Assembly: GCA_002841355.1 (NCBI GenBank)
Contig: PHFB01000005.1
Span: 1-64,000 of the forward strand
DNA: 64,000 nucleotides
Direction of reading: 5' to 3'
DNA from: Actinobacteria bacterium HGW-Actinobacteria-1
GTDB lineage: Bacteria > Actinomycetota > Coriobacteriia > Anaerosomatales > Anaerosomataceae
This document shows positions 16,914-25,198 of the stretch, piece after piece. The position numbers were made by a program, and so were the translations under genes. Under the pieces are notes generated by a model, which was given only the letters and a program-made list of their open reading frames with translations, had not been told where the DNA came from and made no database searches. Position 1 is the stretch's first letter, and each line of letters begins with the position of its first letter.

Positions 16914-18233
16914 CTAGGGCAGCACACCCGTCGGGTGGCAGTTGAGGCACAGGTCGTCGCCGGTCTCGACCAGCATGCTGGTGTTCTCGGTCTCGTGGGG
17001 GAAGTTCTGGAACCGCGGGTTGGTCACCCAGGCGTTGTTCTCGAAGCCGTCAATCTCGGTAGTCCACACGCCGTCCTGGACGACGCTTGCCGTCGTGCCG
17101 TCTGAAGAGAGCGTGCCACAGTTGCGCTTGTCTTCGTGGCACTGCTGGCATATCGGCGCGTGCCCCGAGTGCAAAGGGCTCCGCGGATACGTCATCAGCC
17201 AGGGCGAACTGTGATAGTCGGCCTCCATCCACACCGATGACTGGGGAATCGGATGCGCCGAGCCCTCGCCTGCGGGACCCCTGGTTCTCAGGTTGCCGAT
17301 GGCACCGATTGCAGCGTTGGTGTTGGTGACGGGCACCGCGTTTCCGCCCTCGTATGATCCCCACAGTCCGGGAGGTACGGCATACACCGCAAGTCGGTTG
17401 TAGTAGTAGAAATCCGCCGGTCGGGACGCCTTGGTCTCAACAGGGTGGTTGTGAACCGCACCCCCCGACGCACGGCCTTGGTGGCACCCTGCGCACCAGT
17501 CCGAACCGTAGTAGTCGGTTGAGACGCTCGCCCCGGTTGGCAGCTTCTTCAGCAGCTTTGTCGAGTAGATGGGCTTTTCGAGTGCGCGAATCCGTATGCG
17601 CTCGCCCGTGAAGGCCTGTACCGTGTTCGAGTCGTGCGGGCTGTGACAGTCCGAGCACGTCATGGTGCCGCCCGGTCCCCTGAACGCGACCGTGGCGCTG
17701 CCGCCACTGGCCGCGTCTCCGCCAGGAACAACCGACGTGACTTCGACCGAGTGGCCGCCGCCGACGGCGACGCCCCGTGCCGCGATCGTGCCGTACACAC
17801 CGAAGCCAGCCGTGCCGTCATGGCAGGTGAAGCAGGTCGCCTTGATGGTCGCCCCGGGAAGCAGATCCGAACCGTTCGGCGCGTCGTGGAGGGTGTGGCA
17901 CATGGGGCACCGGCTGGTGGTGGTTTTGTACACGCCGTGCGGACCGCGCTGTGCGAACTCGCCTAGCAAGGGAAAGTCGGGATTTGTGCCAGCGTCCCCG
18001 CCGGTGCCGGAGAAGTTCGTGTTGTCCGGAGCGAACGTGTGACATGACGCGCAGTTCGCTTCGTTGATGGTGATCGTCGTGTGACAGTCGCCCCCGCATC
18101 CACCGCCGGGAACGTGGAAGTTCTCGTTGTACGCATACGCGGGCGTGGCGACGATGCATGCGAGAACGCCAAGTGCCACGAGCGCACAGGCGCCTATCGT
18201 CACGAGTCCGTTGCGGGCCAGATGCTGTGGCAC
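16914..18233 (-). CDS. Exported multihaem cytochrome c (eight haem motifs)
   Basis: A 439-residue secreted protein with a signal peptide at residues 1-34. It has eight c-type haem-attachment motifs: an unusual CGGDCH (CX3CH) near residue 46, then CASCH, CPMCH, CFTCH, CSDCH, CAGCH, CQQCH and CLNCH close to the C-terminus. Scattered His residues (HSVEV, HNHPVE, HETEN) could be distal ligands. No further transmembrane helix is seen after the signal. Such proteins carry electrons outside the membrane. The gene is divergent from the 2-oxoacid:ferredoxin oxidoreductase operon, with about 140 bases between the starts, and a second multihaem gene follows that operon. Whether it reduces metals, nitrogen oxides or another cytochrome cannot be told. 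Confidence 0.88.
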   Translation of the reverse strand: MPQHLARNGLVTIGACALVALGVLACIVATPAYAYNENFHVPGGGCGGDCHTTITINEANCASCHTFAPDNTNFSGTGGDAGTNPDFPLLGEFAQRGPHGVYKTTTSRCPMCHTLHDAPNGSDLLPGATIKATCFTCHDGTAGFGVYGTIAARGVAVGGGHSVEVTSVVPGGDAASGGSATVAFRGPGGTMTCSDCHSPHDSNTVQAFTGERIRIRALEKPIYSTKLLKKLPTGASVSTDYYGSDWCAGCHQGRASGGAVHNHPVETKASRPADFYYYNRLAVYAVPPGLWGSYEGGNAVPVTNTNAAIGAIGNLRTRGPAGEGSAHPIPQSSVWMEADYHSSPWLMTYPRSPLHSGHAPICQQCHEDKRNCGTLSSDGTTASVVQDGVWTTEIDGFENNAWVTNPRFQNFPHETENTSMLVETGDDLCLNCHPTGVLP

Positions 18234-18375
18234 CTGCGCTCCCTCTCTGCCGGGGGTGAAGCGCTACGTGGCGCCAGTGTACAGGCGCTAAGGTCGCTTC
18301 ACAATACGTCGTTTTCCCCGCCGAACGCGCGCGTGCGGTACCATGTCGTGCATGTCTGAAGGAGTGGGGGTTCGT

Positions 18376-18930
18376 ATGCACGAGATTCGCTGGCACGGTC
18401 GAGGCGGACAGGGCGCCGTCACGTCATCGAAGATCCTCGCCGAGGCCGCGTTCCGCAGCGGTTGGAGCGGCGTCACCGCTGCGCCGTCCTTCGGCGCCGA
18501 GCGCCGTGGCGCGCCCATTACCGCCTCCACGCGCATGGCGAAGGAGCCGATTCGCATCCTCTCGCAGGTGACGACGCCGGACGTGGTCGTCGTTCTCGAC
18601 GACTCGCTCATCGCCGTCGCAAAGCCCGCCACTGGCCTTCAGCCTGGCGGCGTCATCATCGTGAACACCGTGAAGCCTCGCGCCGAGCTTGGCCTTCCCG
18701 CCGACGTTCGCGTGGTCACCGCGGATGTGACCGGCTCGGCAATGGCAGCCGGTGTCGTCGTCGGCGGCCAGCCGATGGTGAACACCGCGATCCTCGGCAG
18801 CATTGCCGCAGCCACCGGACTCGTGACGCTCGAAAGCGTCGAGGCCGCGATTGCCGAGGCGTTCCCGCCGGGACCTGCAGCGAAGAACATCGAGGCCGCA
18901 CGTCTGGCCTTCGAGTGCACGAAAGCGTGA
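18376..18930 (+). CDS. 2-oxoacid:ferredoxin oxidoreductase, gamma subunit
   Basis: A 184-residue subunit of the pyruvate/2-ketoisovalerate-type oxidoreductases. The N-terminal HEIRWHGRGGQGAVTSSKIL and the following SFGAERRGAPITASTRM are signatures of the catalytic gamma domain that contacts CoA. The operon order is gamma, delta, alpha, beta, as in archaeal-type four-subunit PorCDAB/Vor. The substrate (pyruvate, branched-chain 2-oxoacid or 2-oxoglutarate) is not certain. ATG 18376 has GGAGTGGGGG upstream; the longer frame from 18343 is unlikely. Confidence 0.88.
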   Translation: MHEIRWHGRGGQGAVTSSKILAEAAFRSGWSGVTAAPSFGAERRGAPITASTRMAKEPIRILSQVTTPDVVVVLDDSLIAVAKPATGLQPGGVIIVNTVKPRAELGLPADVRVVTADVTGSAMAAGVVVGGQPMVNTAILGSIAAATGLVTLESVEAAIAEAFPPGPAAKNIEAARLAFECTKA

Positions 18931-18938
18931 GGAGCGAG

Positions 18939-19250
18939 ATGAGCGCACACCAGATAGCGCAGTCGAATCCCAGCATCGGCGAAGCCAGCGCCACGGGCGA
19001 CTGGCGAAACGAGTTCCCGCAGATCGTGGCCGAGACGTGCGTGGCGGTGAAGCAGGGCAAGATCACCTGCCAGATCTGCTGGGCGCACTGCCCGGACGCG
19101 TGCATCTCGCAGGGGATGCCGCCGGTCATCGATCTCACGTACTGCAAGGGCTGCGGCATCTGCGCCGAGGTCTGCCCGCACCACGCGATCGGTATGCGTG
19201 CCGAGGCCGAGCACGGCGTATGCACGACGGACGAAGGCGGTGCCGAATGA
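18939..19250 (+). CDS. 2-oxoacid:ferredoxin oxidoreductase, delta (ferredoxin-like) subunit
   Basis: A 103-residue iron-sulphur subunit that carries electrons from the catalytic core to ferredoxin. The second cluster motif is canonical (C69, C72, C75, C79 in CKGCGICAEVCP). The first is odd: C44, C47 and C51 (CQICWAHCP) are present, but the position of the usual first ligand, three residues before C44, is Lys41. An additional Cys55 lies just after the motif, and Cys34 before it. One 4Fe-4S cluster could be altered or use a substitute ligand. It lies nine bases after the gamma gene and overlaps the alpha start (ATGA). Confidence 0.87.
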   Translation: MSAHQIAQSNPSIGEASATGDWRNEFPQIVAETCVAVKQGKITCQICWAHCPDACISQGMPPVIDLTYCKGCGICAEVCPHHAIGMRAEAEHGVCTTDEGGAE

Positions 19251-20467
19251 CCACGAAAGTCATGACCGGCAACGAGGCCGCCGCCATCGCCACCAAGCTC
19301 GCGCGCGTGCAGGTCATCGCCGCGTACCCCATCACCCCGCAGTCGCCCGTGGTCGAGCAGCTCTCGGCGTGGGTCGAAAGCGGCGAGCTGCCCGCCGAGT
19401 TCGTCACCGTGGAGAGCGAGCACTCGGCTCTCACAGTCTGCATAACCGCGTCGACCGTCGGCGCGCGCGTCTTCACCGCCACCTCCGCGAACGGCCTCGC
19501 GTACATGAACGAGCAGGTCTGGTGGGCGGCGGGTGCACGGCTCCCGATCGTTATGTGCATCGCGAACCGCGCCATGGCCGCGCCGTGGAACGTCTTGAAC
19601 GACCAGCAGGACTCCATGTCCGAGCGCGACGCCGGCTGGATCCAGCTCTACTGCCGCGACAACCAGGAAATCCTCGACACCACCATCCAGGCGTACCGCA
19701 TCGCCGAGCGCCTGAACGTGCCGGTCATGGTCTGCTACGACGGCTTCTTGCTTTCGCACACGGTCATGCCGGTCGATGTCCCCTCGGCCGAGCAGATCGA
19801 TGCCTTCCTCCCGCCGAGGACCGCGCCGCTGCAGATCGTCGACGCGGCCGACCCGCGCAACATCGGACCGGTCACCATCGCCGACCCGCGCGCGGACGCG
19901 AACGGCGTCGTGCGCCCCGGCTACATGGAGTTCCGCGCGCTGCACCACGGCGCGCTTCTCGAAGCGCTCGATGTCATCCCCGAGGTCGACGCCGAGTACG
20001 CCTCGGCGGTAGGGCGCTCATGGGGCGGCCTCACCTGGGAGTACCAGCTCGCCGACGCCGACGTCGCGGTCGTGGCGGCTGGTAGCCTCACGACGCAGCT
20101 CACGCTCGCGGTCGAGGCCCTGCGCGCCGAGGGCGTGCGTGTGGGCGTGCTCGGCATCCGCTCGTACCGGCCGTTCCCGGCCGCCGAGGTGCGTGCGCGT
20201 CTCGCGGGCAAGCGGCTTGCGGTCGTCTTCGACAAAGCGCTCAGCTACGGTTACGAGGGCCCCATTGCGGGCGACCTCAAGGCAGCGCTCTTCACCGCCG
20301 AGAACCCCCCGGCCGTCTTCGGCTGCATCTGCGGCCTCGGTGGGCGCGACGTCTCGCCCGAGGACCTCGCGGATGCCACGCGCCGCGCCGTTACCGACCT
20401 GGACGCGGGGATGCGTGACCGCACACCCGACTGGATCAACCTGCGACCCGAGGGGAGCGCCTCATGA
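19247..20467 (+). CDS. 2-oxoacid:ferredoxin oxidoreductase, alpha subunit
   Basis: A 406-residue subunit matching PorA/VorA. The start MTTKVMTGNEAAAIATKLA, AAYPITPQSPVVEQLS (residues about 24-40), TVESEHSALTVCITAS and the TSANGLAYMNEQVWWAAGARLPIVM block are the family hallmarks for the pyrimidine-binding half of the thiamine diphosphate site and dimer contact. Length agrees with the alpha subunit of four-subunit enzymes. It overlaps the delta and beta genes by four bases on each side, so stoichiometric expression is likely. Confidence 0.92.
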   Translation: MTTKVMTGNEAAAIATKLARVQVIAAYPITPQSPVVEQLSAWVESGELPAEFVTVESEHSALTVCITASTVGARVFTATSANGLAYMNEQVWWAAGARLPIVMCIANRAMAAPWNVLNDQQDSMSERDAGWIQLYCRDNQEILDTTIQAYRIAERLNVPVMVCYDGFLLSHTVMPVDVPSAEQIDAFLPPRTAPLQIVDAADPRNIGPVTIADPRADANGVVRPGYMEFRALHHGALLEALDVIPEVDAEYASAVGRSWGGLTWEYQLADADVAVVAAGSLTTQLTLAVEALRAEGVRVGVLGIRSYRPFPAAEVRARLAGKRLAVVFDKALSYGYEGPIAGDLKAALFTAENPPAVFGCICGLGGRDVSPEDLADATRRAVTDLDAGMRDRTPDWINLRPEGSAS

Positions 20468-21366
20468 CGCGCATCGCCGAACTCCCCGTCGACGAGTACA
20501 TCCTGCCCGGCAACCGCGCGTGCGCGGGCTGCGGCATCGGCATCGGCCTGCGGGCGATCACCAAGGCGCTCGACGGCAAGATGGTCATGACCGTGCCGGC
20601 GAGCTGCCTAACCGTCCTCGGCGGCATGTATCCGACCTCTTCGGTCGATGTGCCGTGGATCAACGTCGCGTTCCCGAGCACCGCAGCTGCTGCAGCGGGT
20701 GCCGCTGCTGGCCTTCGCGCGATGGGCAAGGCCGACGACATGACCGTACTCGCGATGGCGGGCGACGGCGGTACGGGCGACATCGGCATCCAGGCGCTCT
20801 CGGGCGCTGCCGAGCGCAACGACGACTTCATCTACCTGTGCTACGACAACGAGGCGTACATGAACACCGGTACGCAGCGCTCGGGTCTCACGCCGCACGG
20901 CGCGCGCACCACCACCACGTGGGCGGGCAAGCGCGAGAACCCCAAAGACATGCCGCGCATCATGGAAGCGCACAACATCCCATACGTGGCATCCACGAGC
21001 GCCGCGTACCCGACCGACGTCTACGACAAGGTCGTCAGGGCACGCGGCATCCACGGCCTGCGCTACATCCACATGAACACCCCGTGCCCCAGCGGCTGGA
21101 ACTTCGACCCCAAGGACACGGTCCGCCTCGGCAAGCTCGCCGTGGAGTGCGGCATCGTCGTGCTCTACGAAGTCGAGGGTGGCGTCTTCCGCCTCACCGG
21201 TCGCAGCGCGGCACTCGCGAAGGCGGGCAAGCCGCTTGCCCCGGTCGCCGAGTACATCGCTACGCAGGGCCGCTTCAAGTTCATGAACGCCGAGGCGATC
21301 GCCGAAGTCCAGGCGTGGGTTGACGAGCGCTGGACGGGCTATGTGGGACGCAACACCGCGGAGTAG
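20464..21366 (+). CDS. 2-oxoacid:ferredoxin oxidoreductase, beta subunit
   Basis: A 300-residue subunit binding thiamine diphosphate and one 4Fe-4S cluster. Cluster cysteines include C20 and C23 (CAGCG), with others at about 49 (ASCLTV) and in NTPCPSGW near 214. The thiamine diphosphate motif GDGGTGDIG runs to the downstream Asn of CYDNEAYMNTG. This matches PorB/VorB. Together with the three upstream genes it forms a complete enzyme that cleaves 2-oxoacids to acyl-CoA and CO2 with reduction of ferredoxin, or runs in reverse. Confidence 0.92.
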   Translation: MTRIAELPVDEYILPGNRACAGCGIGIGLRAITKALDGKMVMTVPASCLTVLGGMYPTSSVDVPWINVAFPSTAAAAAGAAAGLRAMGKADDMTVLAMAGDGGTGDIGIQALSGAAERNDDFIYLCYDNEAYMNTGTQRSGLTPHGARTTTTWAGKRENPKDMPRIMEAHNIPYVASTSAAYPTDVYDKVVRARGIHGLRYIHMNTPCPSGWNFDPKDTVRLGKLAVECGIVVLYEVEGGVFRLTGRSAALAKAGKPLAPVAEYIATQGRFKFMNAEAIAEVQAWVDERWTGYVGRNTAE

Positions 21367-21476
21367 AGGCACACGAGTCTGGCTTGACCGCTCGCGCGTT
21401 TCTGAAGCATGATGACGCCAGGTACCGAGGGGGGACCGTCGGAGCCTCATGTCTTCCGCGATCGTGGATGGTGCCC

Positions 21477-22526
21477 ATGCGCAGAGCACGCATTCTTCTG
21501 GTAGCCGTGGTTGCCGCGGTGCTGCTTCTCGGTCTTGCCGCGATGCCGGCGTACGCGACCACTCCTTCCGGGTTCGTGACGTGGACGGTCGACCCCCCCA
21601 ACGACACCACGCCCACGCCGCATGCAGGCTACGCGACGACCACCACGAAATGCGGCGTGTGTCACTCGGTTCACCAGGCACCCTCTGATGGTGAGTTGCT
21701 GCTCCCCACCACTGCGGCCGACGCGTGCACCTACTGCCACATCACCACGGATGTCGGTGTCACGGTCATCTACAACGGTGACGTGAACAACTACACCACC
21801 CAGGACAACCACGGCCATCAGTCGCCTGCGGTCACGTGTTCTTCGTGTCATGCGGTGCACGGTGCCAACACCTTCAAGGGTGACGCCACGATCAAGATCC
21901 TCAAGGTCTGGAACATCCAGGAGACGCTCGTGACGGATCTCGCATCGGGTGACACCACGGCAATCATCGACGGCGTCGGTCCGCTCGATCCCGCCCTGAA
22001 TGACGGGTACTCGTGGCCGGGGATGTGGGACACGCGCGATGTGGTTGATGCTGCATTCTGCACGCAGTGCCACCCGTACTACACCGATGCATCAGAGAAT
22101 CCAGTGACCGGTGACGTGATCCAGTCCGATGGTTCTTTTGAGACGACCACGTTCGCCACGCACCCGCTCAAGGTGCCGGGTGGCGAGGCAGGCTACGACT
22201 ACTATGAGGGCTTCGTTGCCGCGGGTGCCTCGATTCCGACATCGTACGCCGTCGCCGTCTACAGCACGCGTGGCTGCTACTGGAACTGCCACGGCCGGAC
22301 CGATCGCGACAACGGCCCCGGAGTGCTTGAGCGAAGCTACCCGCACTACGACCCCAACACGGTCCGATTCCTCCAGGCTGGGGCGTCTCGCGATCAGGAC
22401 GTAACGAATTCATCAGCAGACGCAAACTGCCTGATGTGTCACGTCTGGGAAGAGGGCCAGGGCGGCTCAGGCCCTGACGGTGGCGTAGCGTATCCCGCTG
22501 CCGGCGGCGTGGGAGACAGCTACTAG
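21477..22526 (+). CDS. Exported multihaem cytochrome c (six haem motifs)
   Basis: A 349-residue secreted cytochrome. The signal peptide is residues 1-26 (ends MPAYA). Haem motifs are CGVCH, CTYCH, CSSCH, CTQCH, an unusual CYWNCH (CX3CH) and CLMCH near the C-terminus. The paired CxxCHxxH pattern (CGVCHSVH, CSSCHAVH) is typical of doubled CXXCH domains. ATG 21477 is preferred because the signal peptide begins there; an in-frame ATG lies nine bases upstream. It follows the oxidoreductase beta gene by 110 bases in the same direction. Like the eight-haem protein at 16914-18233 it has one CX3CH site, suggesting the two belong to one electron-transfer system. Confidence 0.86.
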   Translation: MRRARILLVAVVAAVLLLGLAAMPAYATTPSGFVTWTVDPPNDTTPTPHAGYATTTTKCGVCHSVHQAPSDGELLLPTTAADACTYCHITTDVGVTVIYNGDVNNYTTQDNHGHQSPAVTCSSCHAVHGANTFKGDATIKILKVWNIQETLVTDLASGDTTAIIDGVGPLDPALNDGYSWPGMWDTRDVVDAAFCTQCHPYYTDASENPVTGDVIQSDGSFETTTFATHPLKVPGGEAGYDYYEGFVAAGASIPTSYAVAVYSTRGCYWNCHGRTDRDNGPGVLERSYPHYDPNTVRFLQAGASRDQDVTNSSADANCLMCHVWEEGQGGSGPDGGVAYPAAGGVGDSY

Positions 22527-22618
22527 TCTCCGTGCGCTACACTTCATAAGCACGTCAGCCGTGACTCGCGGCGCCGCTCGGCCATGCTCTTCGAAGGCAG
22601 GACACAAGGGAGGCGCAC

Positions 22619-23497
22619 GTGGGCGTCAAGGTCATTACCGATAGCTCGGCGGCGCTGCCGCGCAAACTACGACACGATCTGGATATCGGCGTGGCCAGCC
22701 TCGTCATCCATCTTGACGGGGTCGACTATCCGGACGACACCGAAGACCACGACGCCTTCTACGCGGCGCTCAAGGCATCGAGTTCGTTCGCCACCACATC
22801 GCAGCCCTCCACCCAGGACTTCGTCGCTCTGATGGAGGAGCGGGTGGCGGCGGGGCACGACGTGGTGGGCGTCTTCGTGTCGCCGCTCATGAGCGGCACC
22901 ATGGCGACGGCCGCTCTCGCGCGCGAGATGGTGCTGGAGCGCTATCCCGACGCGACCATCGAGATCGTCGACGGGCGCAGCAACTCCATGGAGCTCGGGT
23001 TCGCCGTCGTCGCAGCCGCCGAGGTGGCCGCAGCGGGCGCGACAGCAGCCGAAGCCGCTGCCGCAGCCACGGAGCGCACGCTGCACAGCAGGTTCCTGTT
23101 CGTCCCCGCCACGCTCGAGTACCTTCGCCGAGGCGGGCGGATCGGCAACGCCTCGGCGCTTATCGGCACGTTGCTCAGGATCAACCCGATCCTCACCGTT
23201 GCCGAGGGCATCACCGATCAGTTCGCGAAGGTGAGGACGCTCGGCCGCGCGTACAACATGATGGTCGACAAGTTCGTGGACGATCTGCGCGTGCGTGGCG
23301 GTCTTGGAGATGTCATCGTGCACCACATCGACGCGGAGGCCGCGGGCACCGCTTTCGTGAAGCGGATCTCGGATATCGTCGGTCGCCAGGTGGAGCTCAT
23401 CCCAAGCAGCCTCTCGGCCGGGGCGCACGTCGGACCGGGCACCGTCGCGATGATCTACTACACGGTCGACCGCATGGACCACACGCACAGCGTGTGA
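22619..23497 (+). CDS. DegV-family fatty-acid-binding protein
   Basis: A 292-residue DegV/FakB-type protein. The N-terminal VKVITDSSAALP, the SSSFATTSQPS segment and the FVSPLMSGTMATA loop are those that hold a fatty acid carboxylate in FakB. The LEYLRRGGRIGNASALIGTLLRINPIL block is equally diagnostic. In Firmicutes, FakB presents exogenous fatty acids to the kinase FakA; no fakA is seen in this window. The start is GTG 22619, with GGGAGG upstream. The gene is monocistronic or leads the following tautomerase. Confidence 0.9.
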   Translation: MGVKVITDSSAALPRKLRHDLDIGVASLVIHLDGVDYPDDTEDHDAFYAALKASSSFATTSQPSTQDFVALMEERVAAGHDVVGVFVSPLMSGTMATAALAREMVLERYPDATIEIVDGRSNSMELGFAVVAAAEVAAAGATAAEAAAAATERTLHSRFLFVPATLEYLRRGGRIGNASALIGTLLRINPILTVAEGITDQFAKVRTLGRAYNMMVDKFVDDLRVRGGLGDVIVHHIDAEAAGTAFVKRISDIVGRQVELIPSSLSAGAHVGPGTVAMIYYTVDRMDHTHSV

Positions 23498-23584
23498 CGT
23501 TTCGCTTGCGTTCCTCGGTATGCCTTCTTGGCGTGTGTTTTGCGCTGTACACTCACAGGCACACCCTATGCCGAGGAGGCCATC

Positions 23585-23770
23585 ATGCCGATCGTCCACA
23601 TCCACCTGCTTGAGGGCCGCACGCTCGACCAGAAGCGCGAGCTCGTGCGCACCGTGACCGATGCCGTCGTCAACTCGGTGAACGCCGCTCCCGAGCGCGT
23701 CCACATCGTTCTGCACGAGATGGAGCGCGAGAACTTCGGCGAGGCCGGCGTTCTGAACAGCGACTGCTAG
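23585..23770 (+). CDS. 4-oxalocrotonate tautomerase family protein
   Basis: A 61-residue protein beginning Met-Pro-Ile-Val-His-Ile. After Met removal, Pro1 is the catalytic base of this superfamily. The pattern LLEGRTLDQKRELVRTVTDAVV and the second strand VHIVLHEM, with Arg residues in the usual places (about 11 and 39), fit 4-OT-type tautomerases of about 62 residues. The physiological substrate is unknown; many homologues are not in aromatic degradation pathways. An ATG start with GCCGAGGAGG upstream is clear. The peptidase gene follows 10 bases later. Confidence 0.88.
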   Translation: MPIVHIHLLEGRTLDQKRELVRTVTDAVVNSVNAAPERVHIVLHEMERENFGEAGVLNSDC

Positions 23771-23780
23771 GAGACCCCCC

Positions 23781-25118
23781 GTGACAAACACCGATTCGAT
23801 TCGCGCTGCCGTCCGCGACGGCATGCCACAGCTTGTCGAGGACTTGCGAGCACTCGTCGAGATCCCGTCGATCGCGTTCCCCGGGTTCGACCGCGCTCCC
23901 GTGCTCGAGGCCGCCGAGATGACCGCGGCGCTCCTGCGTGATGCCGGTTGCGCCGTGCGCATGCTGGAGCTCCCCGACGGGCCTCCAGCAGTCTTCGGCG
24001 AGATCGCAGGTCCCACAGGCGCGCCGACGGTTCTGCTGTACGCGCACTACGACATCCAGCCAATCGGTGAGCCCAGCGCCTGGCTTTCCGAGCCCTACGA
24101 GCTCACCGAGCGTGACGGCCGCCTGTACGGGCGTGGCTCGGCAGACAACAAGGCCGGCATCTGCATGCATCTCTCGGCGATACGCGCGTTTGATGGGAAG
24201 CCGCCGGTGGGCATCAAGGTGCTCATCGAGGGTGAAGAGGAAACGGGTCGCAGCGACCTCGAAGAGTACGTTGCCGCGCACCCGGAGCTCTTCGCCGCAG
24301 ACGCCGTCGTTGTGGCTGACATGGGCAACTGGCGCGTGGGCGAGCCCACGATAACCACATCGCTTCGCGGCGTGACCGATTGCGAGATCGAGGTGCGCAC
24401 GCTTGCCTCGCCGGTGCACTCCGGCAGCTATGGCGGACCGGTGCCCGACGCGCTCATGGCGCTCATCCGCGCGCTTGCCACGCTCACCGACGATGACGCG
24501 AACGTCACCATCGACGGGCTTGCGGGTACCCCGTGGACCGGTCACGAGCCTTCCGAGGAAGGCATCCGCGTGGAGTCGGGGATGCTCGACGGCGTTGCGT
24601 TCGTGGGCGCCGGCACGCTTGGTGAGCGGCTGTGGAGCAAGCCGTCGGTGAACGTTATCGGCATTGATGCTCCCGCTGTGGAAGGTTCGCGCAACGCGCT
24701 CGTGCACGAGGCGCGTGCCCGCGTGAGCCTGCGTGTACCACCCTCCGAGGATCCGGCACACGCGCTCGAGCTGCTCGTGAAGCACCTTGAGCATGCGGTG
24801 CCGTGGGGAGCGCAGGTTACTGTGACTCCGGGCGCACAAGGCCCCGGATTCGCCGCAGGAGAGAGTGGCCCGGTGTCCGACCTCGCGCGCACGGCGCTCG
24901 AAGCCGCCTACGGCAAGCCGGCCGTCGCCATGGGTTCCGGCGGGTCGATTCCGCTCGTGAGCTCGTTCGCCGCCGCGCTGCCGGGCGCCGAGGTCATTCT
25001 GTGGGGTACCGAGGACGGCGCCTGCGCGATCCACGCGCCGAACGAGAGCGTCGATCGCGACGAGTTGGAGCGCGCCTCGCTTGCAGAGGCGTTGTTTCTC
25101 GCGTCGCTGGGCGGCTAG
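23781..25118 (+). CDS. M20 family dipeptidase/metallohydrolase
   Basis: A 445-residue M20 peptidase. Metal and catalytic residues are in place: His89 and Asp91 in LLYAHYDIQP, Asp122 in GRGSADNKAG, and Glu152/Glu153 in IEGEEETGRSD, with a lid/dimerisation domain at about 190-330. Members cleave dipeptides or N-acyl amino acids with two zinc ions. The C-terminal His of the family is present in DGACAIHAPNE. It starts with GTG and follows the tautomerase gene closely. The exact substrate is not predictable. Confidence 0.9.
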   Translation: MTNTDSIRAAVRDGMPQLVEDLRALVEIPSIAFPGFDRAPVLEAAEMTAALLRDAGCAVRMLELPDGPPAVFGEIAGPTGAPTVLLYAHYDIQPIGEPSAWLSEPYELTERDGRLYGRGSADNKAGICMHLSAIRAFDGKPPVGIKVLIEGEEETGRSDLEEYVAAHPELFAADAVVVADMGNWRVGEPTITTSLRGVTDCEIEVRTLASPVHSGSYGGPVPDALMALIRALATLTDDDANVTIDGLAGTPWTGHEPSEEGIRVESGMLDGVAFVGAGTLGERLWSKPSVNVIGIDAPAVEGSRNALVHEARARVSLRVPPSEDPAHALELLVKHLEHAVPWGAQVTVTPGAQGPGFAAGESGPVSDLARTALEAAYGKPAVAMGSGGSIPLVSSFAAALPGAEVILWGTEDGACAIHAPNESVDRDELERASLAEALFLASLGG

Positions 25119-25198
25119 CGTCCTTCGCGGGTACAATCCCGCAGTTGGAGTTGTGAGGGTCGATGCCGGCGCCAACGCCGGAGAAGAAGGTGACGCTG

